Below are positions 16,231 to 24,852 of a stretch of 64,000 bases of DNA, piece after piece. The notes beneath the pieces are model-generated. The model was not told the origin of the DNA. It saw nothing but the letters and a program-made list of their open reading frames with translations, and did no database searches. The position numbers and the translations under genes were made by a program. Origin of the DNA: Ancylobacter tetraedralis (GTDB taxonomy: Bacteria; Pseudomonadota; Alphaproteobacteria; Rhizobiales; Xanthobacteraceae); NCBI RefSeq assembly GCF_014195655.1, contig NZ_JACICD010000006.1:62001-126000 (forward strand), read 5' to 3'. How positions within the stretch are numbered: the stretch's first letter is position 1; every line of letters starts with the position of its first letter.

Positions 16231-16339
16231 CCTCTCCCCGCCGGGGAGAGGTGGCCCGCGCGGCGGGTCGGTGAGGGGGAAGCACGGTCGCGGAGCCGTC
16301 AGAGGCCCCTCACGCCACCCCTCTCCCCATCGGGAGAGG
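16231..16339. repeat. Composite nested palindromic intergenic element
   Basis: An outer copy CCTCTCCCC-GCC-GGGGAGAGG (16231-16251), a nested pair GTGAGGGG (16271-16278) / CCCCTCAC (16306-16313), and a last palindrome CCTCTCCC...GGGAGAGG (16320-16339) fill the gap between two convergent genes. The same building blocks occur at 4402-4499. Confidence 0.65.
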
Positions 16340-16355
16340 AGAAACAGGCCTCCCC

Positions 16356-17399
16356 TCAGGCCTGGTCTTCCGGGATCACCCGGCCGTCAATGGTCATCGG
16401 CTCGCCGTCGAGCGACAGCGAATGACCGCGCAGCGGAATGTCCATGTGGCAGGGCGTGTCGCGGGTGCCGCCGGCCTCGGTGTTCGGGCCGCTCGACCAC
16501 AGGAAATTGCCATAGAAGGAGCGCGCATCCATGGAGAGCCCCGCCTCGCGGTCATAGAGACCGAGCGTGGTCCAGTGCGCCTTCTTGTGCAGGCCCCAGC
16601 CGACATGCGCCATGGCATAGGCATCCGGGTCGTTGAAGCTCTCCATATAGGTGCGCAGGTACTCGGCCTCGAAGCCGCCGACGATCTTGCGGATCCAGCC
16701 ACCCTCGATCTCGATGCGGATCGGCTCGCGGGCATAGCGCTTGAACGGCAGCAGGATGTCGCCGGTATCGATGACGATCACCCCCTCGCAGGACCCCTCA
16801 TCCGGCCAGGTGGCGACGAAGCAGCTCGGCCAGTGGTCCCAGCCGCCCTTCACGTCGACGAAGCCCTGCTGCTTCAGCACCGGGTAATGCCCGACCTTGC
16901 AGCGGAAATCGGTGCCCGCCTTCGAGGTCACGGTCATCGTCTTCGCCCGGGCAAGACGGGCCGCGCCGGCGGTGGCGCGGCGGGCGTCGTCCAGCGTCGG
17001 CTTCATGCGCAGCATCACTTCGGGCGGCTCGCAGGCCAGCAGCATGCGCGCCCCGGTCTTGAGGATCTCCTCCTGCTCCGGCGAGAACAGCAGCATCATC
17101 GTGTCGATGACGAGGTCGGAATGCTTCATCGCCTCCAGCGCCGGGCGATTGCCCTTCAGCGCGGTGTGGCCGACATAGCCGGACTTGTCGCGCGAGAGCG
17201 CCACGTCGCCATTGAGCGGGGGCAGCTGCAGGATGGTGAGCACGCCGCCGAGCTGGCCGACCGCGATGCGCGCGGTGGAAACGAGCTGCGGGTTGCTGTC
17301 GTCGCTGACCAGCAGCGAGACCTGCTCGCCCGCGGTCAGCTTCGACAGGGTGAGCACATCCTTCCACGCGTCGATGAGCGCCAGGTCACTGATTGCCAT
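16356..17399 (-). CDS. nicX: 2,5-dihydroxypyridine 5,6-dioxygenase (NicX-type)
   Basis: A 347-residue protein that follows Pseudomonas putida NicX over its whole length: VIDTMMLLFSPEQEEILKTG, CEPPEVMLRM, DHWPSCF, GGFEAEYLR, HVGWGL and TPCHMDIPL are shared patterns. The Fe(II) ligands I recall for NicX, His265, His318 and Asp320, fall here at exactly the same residue numbers. NicX cleaves 2,5-dihydroxypyridine with O2 to N-formylmaleamate. The gene is last in an operon with an HpaB/HpaC-type monooxygenase pair and two amidases, 62 bp after the flavin reductase. This suggests a hydroxypyridine route in which a two-component flavin monooxygenase makes 2,5-dihydroxypyridine. A generic aminopeptidase annotation is possible in databases but fits less well. 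Confidence 0.88.
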   Translation of the reverse strand: MAISDLALIDAWKDVLTLSKLTAGEQVSLLVSDDSNPQLVSTARIAVGQLGGVLTILQLPPLNGDVALSRDKSGYVGHTALKGNRPALEAMKHSDLVIDTMMLLFSPEQEEILKTGARMLLACEPPEVMLRMKPTLDDARRATAGAARLARAKTMTVTSKAGTDFRCKVGHYPVLKQQGFVDVKGGWDHWPSCFVATWPDEGSCEGVIVIDTGDILLPFKRYAREPIRIEIEGGWIRKIVGGFEAEYLRTYMESFNDPDAYAMAHVGWGLHKKAHWTTLGLYDREAGLSMDARSFYGNFLWSSGPNTEAGGTRDTPCHMDIPLRGHSLSLDGEPMTIDGRVIPEDQA

Positions 17400-17461
17400 G
17401 ATTGCCTTCCCTTTTGGGAATCCTCAGGAGGTTGGACGAAATGTGGCCCCGGGCGCCGGCC

Positions 17462-18013
17462 TCAGGCCAGCGTGCGATAGGCGCGGTCGAAATGGACGAG
17501 GGGTGGAGCGGCGGCGCCCAGGCGCACGGCGCGCACGGTCCCGAAGAACACCGTGTGGGTATAGGCATCGACGCACTCGGCGATGCTGCAATCGATGCTG
17601 ACCAGCGCGTCGCCCAGCGCGGGGGCGCCGGTGGCGAGCGACAGCCATTCGCCATCGCCGAATTTCGAAGCCCCCGCATGGCCGTGTCTGCCGGCGAAAC
17701 GGTCGGCGATCGGCCGGTCGTGCTCGGCCAGCACGTTGACGCAGAAGGCCCCCGCCTCGGCAATGGTGCGGTGGGCCTCGCCATTGCGGTTGACGCAGAC
17801 CAGCAGCGTCGGCGGCGCCATGGAGACGCTGCACACGGCGGTGGCGGTGAGACCACGCGCCTCGCTACCATGCCCGGCGGTGATGACGCTCACCGCTCCG
17901 GCGAGCCGCCCCATCGCATGGCGAAAGGCATCCGTCAGCGCCGGGTCGGCGTGGTGGGAATGGGCGGGCGCCATCCTCCCGCCGGCATGGTCGTGCGAGG
18001 CGCATAATGTCAT
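17462..18013 (-). CDS. Flavin reductase (HpaC/NtaB-type small component)
   Basis: A 183-residue flavin reductase-like split-barrel protein: FRHAMGRLAGAVSVITA at the N-terminus, GLTATAVCSVSMAPPTLLVCVN for flavin contacts and a C-terminal HTVFFGTVRAV strand. It would supply reduced flavin to the HpaB-like oxygenase encoded by the first gene of the operon. The ATG at 18013 overlaps the preceding amidase stop (ATGA). A histidine-rich N-terminal stretch of about 25 residues precedes the fold. The longer frame upstream is shadow of the amidase. Confidence 0.88.
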   Translation of the reverse strand: MTLCASHDHAGGRMAPAHSHHADPALTDAFRHAMGRLAGAVSVITAGHGSEARGLTATAVCSVSMAPPTLLVCVNRNGEAHRTIAEAGAFCVNVLAEHDRPIADRFAGRHGHAGASKFGDGEWLSLATGAPALGDALVSIDCSIAECVDAYTHTVFFGTVRAVRLGAAAPPLVHFDRAYRTLA

Positions 18014-19308
18014 GGCTGGAGCGCCTTCAGCGCGTCTTCGAGGAAGGCAGCCACCGCCAGCGTGCCGGCATCGTCGCCGATACGCCCGACCACCTGCACC
18101 CCGACCGGCAGGCCGTTCGGGCCGAGGCCCGCCGGCACCGTAAGGGCCGGCGTATGCAGCAGCGTCCATACCTTGTTGAACACCGGATCGCCCGTGGGCA
18201 TCCCCGCCGGGGCCTCGCCGGGCGCGGCCGGGGTGATGAGCACATCGCAGCCCGCCAGCAGCGGCTCGACAATGGCGTCGCGGTCCTTCAGCCGGGCCAG
18301 CGCGGCGTCGTAATCGGCGCGGGTCGCCTGCGCCAGCGTCTCGATGAAGGCGCGGGTGATCGGCGAGATGCGCTCCCCCAGAATCCAGCGCTCGAAGCTC
18401 AGCGTGCGCGGCGTCTCCCAGCCCATCACCGCGTCATGCAGCGCGTAGAGCCGGTCGAAATCATCCGGCACCGCAATGTCGCGCACCACTCCCCCGGCCG
18501 CGCGGATGGCGGCGACCGCCCGCTCCAGCGCCGCCCGCGTCGCCGGCTCGGCCTGATGCCAGCGCGAGGTGCGGAAGAGGCCGACCGTCGGCGCGCCCGG
18601 CACCCGCCCCTGCGCCAGCGCCGGCTGCTCGGCCAGCGCGGCGGTGACGAAGGCCGCGTCGCGCACGTCGCGTGTGATGACGCCGATCGTGTCGAGACTG
18701 TCCGACAGTGCCTTGGCGGCGGTGCGGTTGAGCGTGCCGAAGCTCGGCTTGTAGCCGACCACGCCGCAATAGGCGGCCGGGCGCACCACCGAGCCGGAAG
18801 TCTGCGTGCCGAAGGCGGCATGCACCATGCCAGCCGCCACGGCGGCGCAGGAGCCGGAAGACGAGCCGCCCGGCGTGTGCGCCGTATTATGCGGGTTGCG
18901 GGTCTTGCCCGGGCTCGACATGGCGAATTCGGTCGAGACGGTCTTGCCCATCACCACGCCGCCGAACTGCCGGGTCAGCGCGACGATCGGCGCATCCCAC
19001 GGCGGCCGGCTGCCCTCATAGGCCGCCGAACCGTAGCCGGTCGGCATATCGGCGGTGTCGATCACGTCCTTGACGCCGAAAGTGACGCCGGCCAGCGGCC
19101 CACCACGATTGGCGCGCGCCTCGGCGAGCGCCCGCTCGCGATCGAAATGCGCGAAAGCCTGCACGTCCTGCTCGCGGGCGGCGATACGATCGGCAAACGC
19201 CGCGCTCACCGCCTCGGCGGAAAGCTGGCCGCTGGCCACAAGCCCGGCGGTCTCGCGGGCCGACAGGTCCGCCGGGGATCCGTCGCTGAAAGAGGTCGTG
19301 TCGCTCAT
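18010..19308 (-). CDS. Amidase signature family hydrolase
   Basis: A 432-residue amidase signature enzyme. The Ser-cisSer-Lys triad is visible as Lys in GVTFGVKDVIDT and the serines in TPGGSSSGSCAAVAAGMV, followed by QTSGSVVRPAAYCGVVGYKPS. It starts at 19308, overlapping the other amidase stop (ATGA), and overlaps the flavin reductase on the other side. In the context of NicX its most economical role is hydrolysis of N-formylmaleamate or maleamate, replacing the NicD or NicF enzymes of known pathways, which belong to other families. That is inference; amide side chains of the original pyridine substrate are another possible target. Confidence 0.88.
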   Translation of the reverse strand: MSDTTSFSDGSPADLSARETAGLVASGQLSAEAVSAAFADRIAAREQDVQAFAHFDRERALAEARANRGGPLAGVTFGVKDVIDTADMPTGYGSAAYEGSRPPWDAPIVALTRQFGGVVMGKTVSTEFAMSSPGKTRNPHNTAHTPGGSSSGSCAAVAAGMVHAAFGTQTSGSVVRPAAYCGVVGYKPSFGTLNRTAAKALSDSLDTIGVITRDVRDAAFVTAALAEQPALAQGRVPGAPTVGLFRTSRWHQAEPATRAALERAVAAIRAAGGVVRDIAVPDDFDRLYALHDAVMGWETPRTLSFERWILGERISPITRAFIETLAQATRADYDAALARLKDRDAIVEPLLAGCDVLITPAAPGEAPAGMPTGDPVFNKVWTLLHTPALTVPAGLGPNGLPVGVQVVGRIGDDAGTLAVAAFLEDALKALQP

Positions 19309-20780
19309 CCGTGATCTCCGCGACGGCCGAGGGACGGGCGGCGCCCGAACCAGGGCCGCGCCCGCTCCAATTGCCCGGCCAGCTGGAACAACAGGCCGTC
19401 CTTGCCGAAGCCGGCGCCGAAATGCGCGCCCACCGGCAGTCCTGTCGCCGAGGTGCCGAGCGGCACGCTCATCGCCGGGCAGCCGGAGGCGTTGAACACG
19501 CAGGTGAACGGCGCATGCGTCCAGAACGCGTCGTAGAAGGCGTCGAGGCTTTTGCCCGCGCTGGCCAGCGTGCCGAGCGGGGGCGGCAATTCGCCGGCGG
19601 TCGGCGACAGCAGCACGTCGTAGCTCTGGAAGAAGCGGCCTAGCGAGCGGGCCATCTGGTGCAGCACGTTCACCGCGCCGACATAGGCGGTCGCCGGGAG
19701 GCCGCGCGCTTCCTCCACCCATTCGGCATTGACGCTTTCGAGGTAGCTGAGCGGATCGGCAAGGCCCAGTGCCTGCCCGCGCATGGCCACGGCCGGCGCG
19801 ACATTGGCACCGACGATGATGCGCCAGGCGGCCTTGAGCGCATGGGCGTCATAGCCGGCATCGCAAATCTCCACGGTGTGGCCAAGTTCCTCGCACAGTT
19901 TCGCGGCCTCCTGCGCCACCCGCACGCAATCGGGATCGACCGGCGTGCCGAGCGGCGAGACAGGGGTGAAGCCGATGCGCAGCGGGCGCGGCTCGCGCGT
20001 CACCTGCGAGAGGTAGCTCTCCGGCCCGACGGGCGCGAGATAGGGATCGCCGATATCGGCCCCGCCGCTCGCGTCCAGCAGCGCGGCATTGTCGCGCACG
20101 CTCCAGCTCGCCGCATGCGGGGTGGACATGCCGGCGATGGCTTCCACCGCGATGGGCCCGAGCGGGTTGACCATGCGGCTCGGCTTGAAGCCGAACAACC
20201 CGCAATGCGATGCCGGCAAACGGGTGGAACCGGCGCCATCCGAGGTGTTGGCCATCGGCACATAGCCGGCGGCCACCGCAGCGGTGGAGCCGCCGGACGA
20301 GCCGCCCGGACTGAGCCGCGTATCCCACGGGTTGCGCGAGGGGCCGAACGCTTCCGGCTCCGTGGTGAAGCTCAGGGCGAATTCCGGCGTGTTGGTCTTG
20401 GCGAGGATGACGAGGCCGGCCGCCTTGTAGCGGGCGACCAGCGTACCGTCGCGCGCCGACACCGCATCCTTGAACAGGCGCGAACCGGTGGAGAGGATGG
20501 TGCCGGCCATCTCGAAGCCGGTATTCTTGAGAAGGAAGGGCACGCCGGTGAACGGCCCCACGGGCAGGCCCTCGTCGATCGCCTGCCGGCCCTTCTCCTC
20601 GAAGCGATGGACCAGCGCGTGCAGCTGCGGCTCATGCGCCTCGATGCGCGCCAGCGCGGCATCGAGCAGTTCGTGCGCGGTCACCTCGCCGGCGCGCACC
20701 AGCTGCGCGAGGCCGGTGGCGTCATGTTTTTCGTAGTCGGCAAAGCCGCCATCGTGGGAGCCGTCAACCGGCGTGCTCAT
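19305..20780 (-). CDS. Amidase signature family hydrolase (second copy)
   Basis: A 491-residue amidase, distinct from its neighbour. The triad regions are GVPFLLKNTGFEMAG (Lys) and LSPGGSSGGSTAAVAAG (Ser-cisSer), then DGAGSTRLPASHCGLFGFKPS. Text such as PEFALSFTTEP and the C-terminal FNASGCPAMSVPLG resemble 6-aminohexanoate-cyclic-dimer hydrolase-type and nicotinamide/aryl amidases. It starts at 20780, overlapping the SnoaL gene stop (ATGA). Two consecutive amidases in one operon suit a pathway needing two successive C-N cleavages, as between N-formylmaleamate and maleate. Confidence 0.88.
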   Translation of the reverse strand: MSTPVDGSHDGGFADYEKHDATGLAQLVRAGEVTAHELLDAALARIEAHEPQLHALVHRFEEKGRQAIDEGLPVGPFTGVPFLLKNTGFEMAGTILSTGSRLFKDAVSARDGTLVARYKAAGLVILAKTNTPEFALSFTTEPEAFGPSRNPWDTRLSPGGSSGGSTAAVAAGYVPMANTSDGAGSTRLPASHCGLFGFKPSRMVNPLGPIAVEAIAGMSTPHAASWSVRDNAALLDASGGADIGDPYLAPVGPESYLSQVTREPRPLRIGFTPVSPLGTPVDPDCVRVAQEAAKLCEELGHTVEICDAGYDAHALKAAWRIIVGANVAPAVAMRGQALGLADPLSYLESVNAEWVEEARGLPATAYVGAVNVLHQMARSLGRFFQSYDVLLSPTAGELPPPLGTLASAGKSLDAFYDAFWTHAPFTCVFNASGCPAMSVPLGTSATGLPVGAHFGAGFGKDGLLFQLAGQLERARPWFGRRPSLGRRGDHG

Positions 20781-21214
20781 GCCGTCATCTCCGCGATCTG
20801 CCGCTGGAACGCGGCGGGGTCCCAATAGTCCCGCGTGCCGCGAATGGCGCCGTCGGCGATGTCGAACAGGTGCACGCCCTTCAGTTCGATCGGCCGGCCG
20901 CGGGTCGGCTGGCCCTTGATGTCGACGGCGAGCGCACCGGTCAGCGTGTAGACCACGGCGACCTGGGTACCCGCGTCGATGCGTTCGCGCACCTGCCAAT
21001 GCGCCTGCGCGAGGAAGCCGAAGAAGCGGTCGAGGCCGGCCTGCAGCGCCGCGCGCCCTTCCCGGCGCATGCCGTTATGGGCTTCCTCATGCCAGCCGTC
21101 CCCAGCATAGAGCGCGGCGGCGGCGGCGGCATCATGGCCGTTATAGGCGGCGTAGAAGGCCTCCACCGGATCATGCGCGGGGGAAGCGTCAGTGTCGGCT
21201 ACGTGGTGGGCCAC
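20777..21214 (-). CDS. SnoaL-like / NTF2-fold protein, GTG start
   Basis: A 145-residue cone-fold protein: DPVEAFYAAYNGHDAAAAAALYAGDGWHEE, then GVHLFDIADGAIRGTRDYWD, typical of SnoaL-like domains and polyketide-cyclase/ester-cyclase relatives. The start is taken as GTG at 21214, because GGAGG stands six bases upstream; the next upstream candidate is only a TTG at 21256. It overlaps the following amidase. In catabolic operons such proteins act as isomerases, hydratases or remain uncharacterised. Function here unknown. Confidence 0.82.
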   Translation of the reverse strand: MAHHVADTDASPAHDPVEAFYAAYNGHDAAAAAALYAGDGWHEEAHNGMRREGRAALQAGLDRFFGFLAQAHWQVRERIDAGTQVAVVYTLTGALAVDIKGQPTRGRPIELKGVHLFDIADGAIRGTRDYWDPAAFQRQIAEMTA

Positions 21215-21308
21215 GTCGAGCCTCCGGTCATGCGTCGGCGGGAACAGGCGTCTCAACGAAAGGGTGCCGGACCGCCCGGGGGCTGGCGGTCCGGCGAGAG
21301 CCCGCGGA

Positions 21309-22793
21309 TCAGGGCATGCCCGCGAGGGTCTTCACCTGCTGGGTGAAACGCTCGCGCTTCACCTCGTTATAGAGACGCTCGCGCAGGCGCGGCGCGGGGC
21401 TGGCATTGACGTTCTCGAACAGCGCCACGCGGCCCGCGAGGGACGAGGAGGTCATGTCCCACACGAAGTTCATCAGCTGCTCCTTGACCGCCGCGCTGAC
21501 ACCCTTGCCGGGCAGCAACTCGTCGAGATGGTGGCCGATTTCCGGGTTGTCGAACGCCGCCTTGCCGAAGCGCATGACGAGGCCCTGGCCGCACAGTTCC
21601 TGCAGGATGTGGATGATGCGCGGGTATTCCTCGATCGAGTAGAGCCGGCCGGCGGTGAGCATGCCCACATCAGGCGCCATCACCTCGCCCTCGGTGGGCT
21701 TGGCCAGCGCTTCGGCGGCGGTGATGAAGGCCCGCAGCGTCTGGGCGTACTGGATGATCTCGCCCAGCATGCCCTGCACCGCCGGGATATGCGCGGTGCC
21801 GAGCACGTCCAGCACCAGCTGGCCGGCGCCGACGAACAGCTCGGCCTTCACCGCGAGGCGGGTCAGCACGTGCCAGTGCGCGAACACGCAGACCGGCCCG
21901 TAATAGGACATGGCCGTGGGGTCGCCGAGGTTGAAGATGCGGTCCTTCGGCACGAAGACGTTGTCGAAGATGATCAGCTGGTCGGCTTCCTCGCCGAGGC
22001 GGGCGACCGGGTGATCGAACGGATCGGCGCCGGGATGGGACACCATCTCGCGCGAGATCAGCTTGATGCCCTCGGAGTTGATCGGCACCGAGGCCCAGAT
22101 GCAGGCTTCGGCCGGCGTGTCGCGGATGCCGCCGAGATTGGTGAAGAAGATCTCGTTGGCCTGCGCCGAGATCGAGCCCACCGTCTTGGCACCGGAGACT
22201 CGGATGCCGCCCTTCTCGACGCTCTTGACCTTCAGCAGCGAGGCTTCCGCGCCCTTCGGCGAGGAGCGGTCGTTCTGCGGCCCGGTCAGGCTCTCTGACG
22301 CCGTGAGGTTGTTGTCGCGGCCATAGGCGACATAGCGCTCGATATTCTCGCCGAAATCGGGCGAACAGCCGTCGATCAGCGACTTCTTCGCCTGGAAGGT
22401 CGGGAGATAGGCGAGCAGGCCGACCGCGATGGCGGGCGCCAGATCCGGCGGCCGGCCGAACGTGCCAGCGGTCTTGAGGCTGGTATATTCGATCATCTTG
22501 CGACGGTCGGCGAGGTCGGCCTGCGTGCGCGGCACCTGCCACGCCCGGCTCGCCACCGCGCCGCTATCGTCGATATAGGTGGTGGCGTCCGCGAATTCCG
22601 GCTTGAACTGGTCGTCGAACATCGAGGCGATGAGATCGACGCCGGCCGACAGCGCCGGATCGTCGAACACCTTGGCAATGCGCTTGCCGCCGACCCACAG
22701 CGCGCGACCGTCGTCGAGCGACGTCTTGAATTCCTCACCGGTCTTGAGCTTGTGGCCAACGGGAAGTTCCCGCTTCGGCGTCTGCGCGTTCAT
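21309..22793 (-). CDS. FADH2-dependent monooxygenase, 4-hydroxyphenylacetate 3-hydroxylase (HpaB) family
   Basis: A 494-residue HpaB-type oxygenase: TSLKTAGTFGRPPDLAP, the flavin-binding loop DNNLTASESLTGPQNDRS, VKSVEKGGIRVSGAKTVGS and GEEADQLIIFDNVFVPKDRIF, ending with C-terminal helices including VWDMTSSSLAGR. Family members hydroxylate phenols ortho or para to the hydroxyl, using flavin delivered by a reductase (here the HpaC-like gene of the same operon). The ATG at 22793 has a GAGGAGAG site. It is the promoter-proximal gene, 94 bp before the SnoaL gene. With NicX downstream, its product is plausibly 2,5-dihydroxypyridine formed from a monohydroxypyridine. That step by an HpaB-type enzyme is a prediction. 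Confidence 0.88.
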   Translation of the reverse strand: MNAQTPKRELPVGHKLKTGEEFKTSLDDGRALWVGGKRIAKVFDDPALSAGVDLIASMFDDQFKPEFADATTYIDDSGAVASRAWQVPRTQADLADRRKMIEYTSLKTAGTFGRPPDLAPAIAVGLLAYLPTFQAKKSLIDGCSPDFGENIERYVAYGRDNNLTASESLTGPQNDRSSPKGAEASLLKVKSVEKGGIRVSGAKTVGSISAQANEIFFTNLGGIRDTPAEACIWASVPINSEGIKLISREMVSHPGADPFDHPVARLGEEADQLIIFDNVFVPKDRIFNLGDPTAMSYYGPVCVFAHWHVLTRLAVKAELFVGAGQLVLDVLGTAHIPAVQGMLGEIIQYAQTLRAFITAAEALAKPTEGEVMAPDVGMLTAGRLYSIEEYPRIIHILQELCGQGLVMRFGKAAFDNPEIGHHLDELLPGKGVSAAVKEQLMNFVWDMTSSSLAGRVALFENVNASPAPRLRERLYNEVKRERFTQQVKTLAGMP

Positions 22794-22796
22794 CGT

Positions 22797-23272
22797 CCGC
22801 TCTCCTCTGAAGGACCCGTTTCCCAAACGCGTTCTGATGATGTCGTCGGGCCTTTCGGCGGGGCGGCACGCTGACGATGACTCGTCGGCACGCGCCCCGT
22901 GTCGGTTCCGGGTGGCGACGATCCAACCATTGAACCACCGAAATGGTCAAGCCCCTCCCAGACGGCATTTGACCGCCTAATATTCGTTCACTCTGCCGCG
23001 ATATGGAACAATATTGCGCTGCACGCGCCCGCGAATGGCGAAAATTATGAGAAGCCGCCCCAGAACAATGCCAATATGCTGCGCAAAACTTGTGCACGCA
23101 AACCAGACTCGGCCCTCACAACCAAAATCGGTTGACCATTTCCGCCGCCGATTCGCTTGACCAAAACCGGTGGTTCTGGCTTTTTTGGTTGAAAGACGAC
23201 GGACGCCGGGTCACGGCGAGCGCCATCGCGGGAGACGTCGGCATGATGAGCGCCGGACCAGCACCCGACCAG
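22797..23272. promoter_or_regulatory. 476-bp non-coding region with repeated operator-like motif upstream of the HpaB-NicX operon
   Basis: No convincing gene. The motif CTTGACCATTTCGGTGGTTC occurs on the minus strand at 22950-22931 and as CTTGACCAAAACCGGTGGTT on the plus strand at 23156-23175. A related half, ACCAAAATCGGTTG, is at 23121-23134. The first copy contains an ACCATT-N10-AATGGT inverted repeat (22926-22947), and the second begins an ACCAAAA...TTTTGGT inverted repeat (23160-23189). The stretch 22970-23110 is clearly more AT-rich than its surroundings. This looks like the control region of the HpaB operon. Confidence 0.5.
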
Positions 23273-23722
23273 TCATTGCGCGCCCGGCCGGCAGGCGAGC
23301 GCTGTCGTCCCGCCATCGCGGCCGCACACAAGGTCGATGGCCGGCTCGGGCGCTCCGGCGCGGCGTGCCAGCGCGATCTCGCTGCGCGTCGAGACATCCT
23401 CGCCGACATAGCCGCACCACAGGCGCTGCACCGGCATGCGATCCTGCGTGGCGTTGAGCAGGAACACCTCACCGCTCGCCGGCTTCGACCAGAGCGAGGC
23501 TTCCAGCCGCCCGTGCGGCGCGGCCGTGCCGATCTGCGCCGAGTACCAATGCGCGATCGCCGCGGCGCAGGCGACCGGGCGATCGGTATCGTTGGCGATA
23601 CGGAAGGGGACGGCGACCAGTCCCTCGACGCCCCGCTCGACCACGAGGACCTCTTCCGCCTGCGCGGGGAGCGCCATCGAAGGCAACAAAATAAGAATAA
23701 CTGCAATAAAAAACTTCAGCAT
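23273..23722 (-). CDS. Small secreted hypothetical protein
   Basis: I do not recognise this 149-residue protein. With the ATG at 23722 it starts MLKFFIAVILILLPSMALPAQA, a typical signal peptide with cleavage after AQA. The mature part has four cysteines in two pairs (VACAAAI, LWCGYVG, LVCGRDG, TALACRPG), suggesting disulfides in the periplasm. A longer frame begins at 23800 but would bury the signal peptide. No strong ribosome site is seen. It is divergent from the ABC transporter gene at 23815 and on the same strand as the HpaB operon. It could be a periplasmic accessory protein; function unknown. Confidence 0.6.
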   Translation of the reverse strand: MLKFFIAVILILLPSMALPAQAEEVLVVERGVEGLVAVPFRIANDTDRPVACAAAIAHWYSAQIGTAAPHGRLEASLWSKPASGEVFLLNATQDRMPVQRLWCGYVGEDVSTRSEIALARRAGAPEPAIDLVCGRDGGTTALACRPGAQ

Positions 23723-23814
23723 CCGCCAAAACTCCGAGTTTTCGTCGTTTTCTGATAGAATAATTCGCTCAACCATGGAACATAAATTCCATGCAGCCAA
23801 TAAAGGAACCTTCC

Positions 23815-24843
23815 ATGAGAAAGATCATCCTGCACAGTTTCGCGCTGGCGCTGCTCGGCTCGGTGTCGATCGCGCATGCGGCGGATATCAAGTCGATCGC
23901 CATCCTGACACCCGAGCCGGGCACGGATTATGGCTGGAACCAGCAGGGCGTCGATGCCGCCAAGGCCGCCGGCAAGGCGGCTGGCGTCGAGGTGCTGGTG
24001 GCCGACAATCTCGGCTATGGCGACGTGCGCCCCACCCTGCGGGAAATGGCGCAGGACGGCGCCGGCCTCCTGATCGCCCATGCCTCGGGCTACAACACCT
24101 CGGCGCCGGAAATCGGCGAGGAGCTGAAGGTGCCGGTCGCCATCGTCGACCGCCCGGATGCCCGCAAGGCCGGCGCGGTCGCCGACTACACCGCCAGCGG
24201 CCATGAGGGTGCCTATCTCGCCGGCCGCCTCGCCGCCAAGACCAGCAAGACCGGCACGGTCGGCATCGTGGTGTCGGGCGAGCCGCCGTCGTGGAACTCG
24301 CAGTCCGCCGCCTTCGCGGAAGGCGCCAAGGCCGAGAAGCCGAGCATCAATGTGCGCTACGCGGTGATCGGACCGGCGGCCTATTCGGACGCCGCTGGCG
24401 GCAAGCGCGTCACCGAGGCGCTGATCGCGGCCGGCGCCGACGTCATCTTCGGCCAGGGCAACGGCTCCAGCTTCGGCATGCTGCAGGCGGTAGAGACCAA
24501 CAAGGCGACCAATGGCGGCAAGGTCTACTTCATCGACGTGATCGGCGACAAGACCGCCATCGACAAGGGCAACCTGCTCTCCTCCGTGGTGTGGAACCTC
24601 ACCCCGGTCTATGCGGCGATGATCGCCGACCTGAAGGCCGACAAGTACGGCTCGCGCAACTACGACATCAACCTCAAGGACGGCTCGGTCACGCTGCTCA
24701 AGACCAGCCACATCCCGGCCGATGTCTGGACGCAGATCGAGGCGATCAAGAAGGACATCATCGACGGCAAGATCAAGGTGACCGCGCATTACGACGCCGA
24801 CACCGTGCACAAGATGGTCACGGCGCTGCCGACCACGCCGTGA
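23815..24843 (+). CDS. BMP-family ABC transporter substrate-binding protein
   Basis: A 342-residue periplasmic protein of the BmpA/PnrA family. The signal peptide ends AHA at about residue 22 before ADIKSIAIL. Family text includes GTDYGWNQQGVDAAK, HASGYNTSAPEI, ASGHEGAYLAGRLAA and the ligand-loop VIFGQGNGSSFGMLQAVE. Relatives bind purine nucleosides, but the family also serves other ring compounds. The ATG at 23815 has AAGGA. It is followed after a strong stem-loop by an ATPase and two permeases, then by a pyridoxamine-pyruvate transaminase on the other strand. A B6 vitamer is therefore a candidate ligand. Confidence 0.88.
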   Translation: MRKIILHSFALALLGSVSIAHAADIKSIAILTPEPGTDYGWNQQGVDAAKAAGKAAGVEVLVADNLGYGDVRPTLREMAQDGAGLLIAHASGYNTSAPEIGEELKVPVAIVDRPDARKAGAVADYTASGHEGAYLAGRLAAKTSKTGTVGIVVSGEPPSWNSQSAAFAEGAKAEKPSINVRYAVIGPAAYSDAAGGKRVTEALIAAGADVIFGQGNGSSFGMLQAVETNKATNGGKVYFIDVIGDKTAIDKGNLLSSVVWNLTPVYAAMIADLKADKYGSRNYDINLKDGSVTLLKTSHIPADVWTQIEAIKKDIIDGKIKVTAHYDADTVHKMVTALPTTP

Positions 24844-24852
24844 TGCCACGTT

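Noticed and set aside
22970-23110. AT-rich island as horizontally acquired gene
   Set aside because: No open frame with domain or ribosome site; better explained as promoter DNA.
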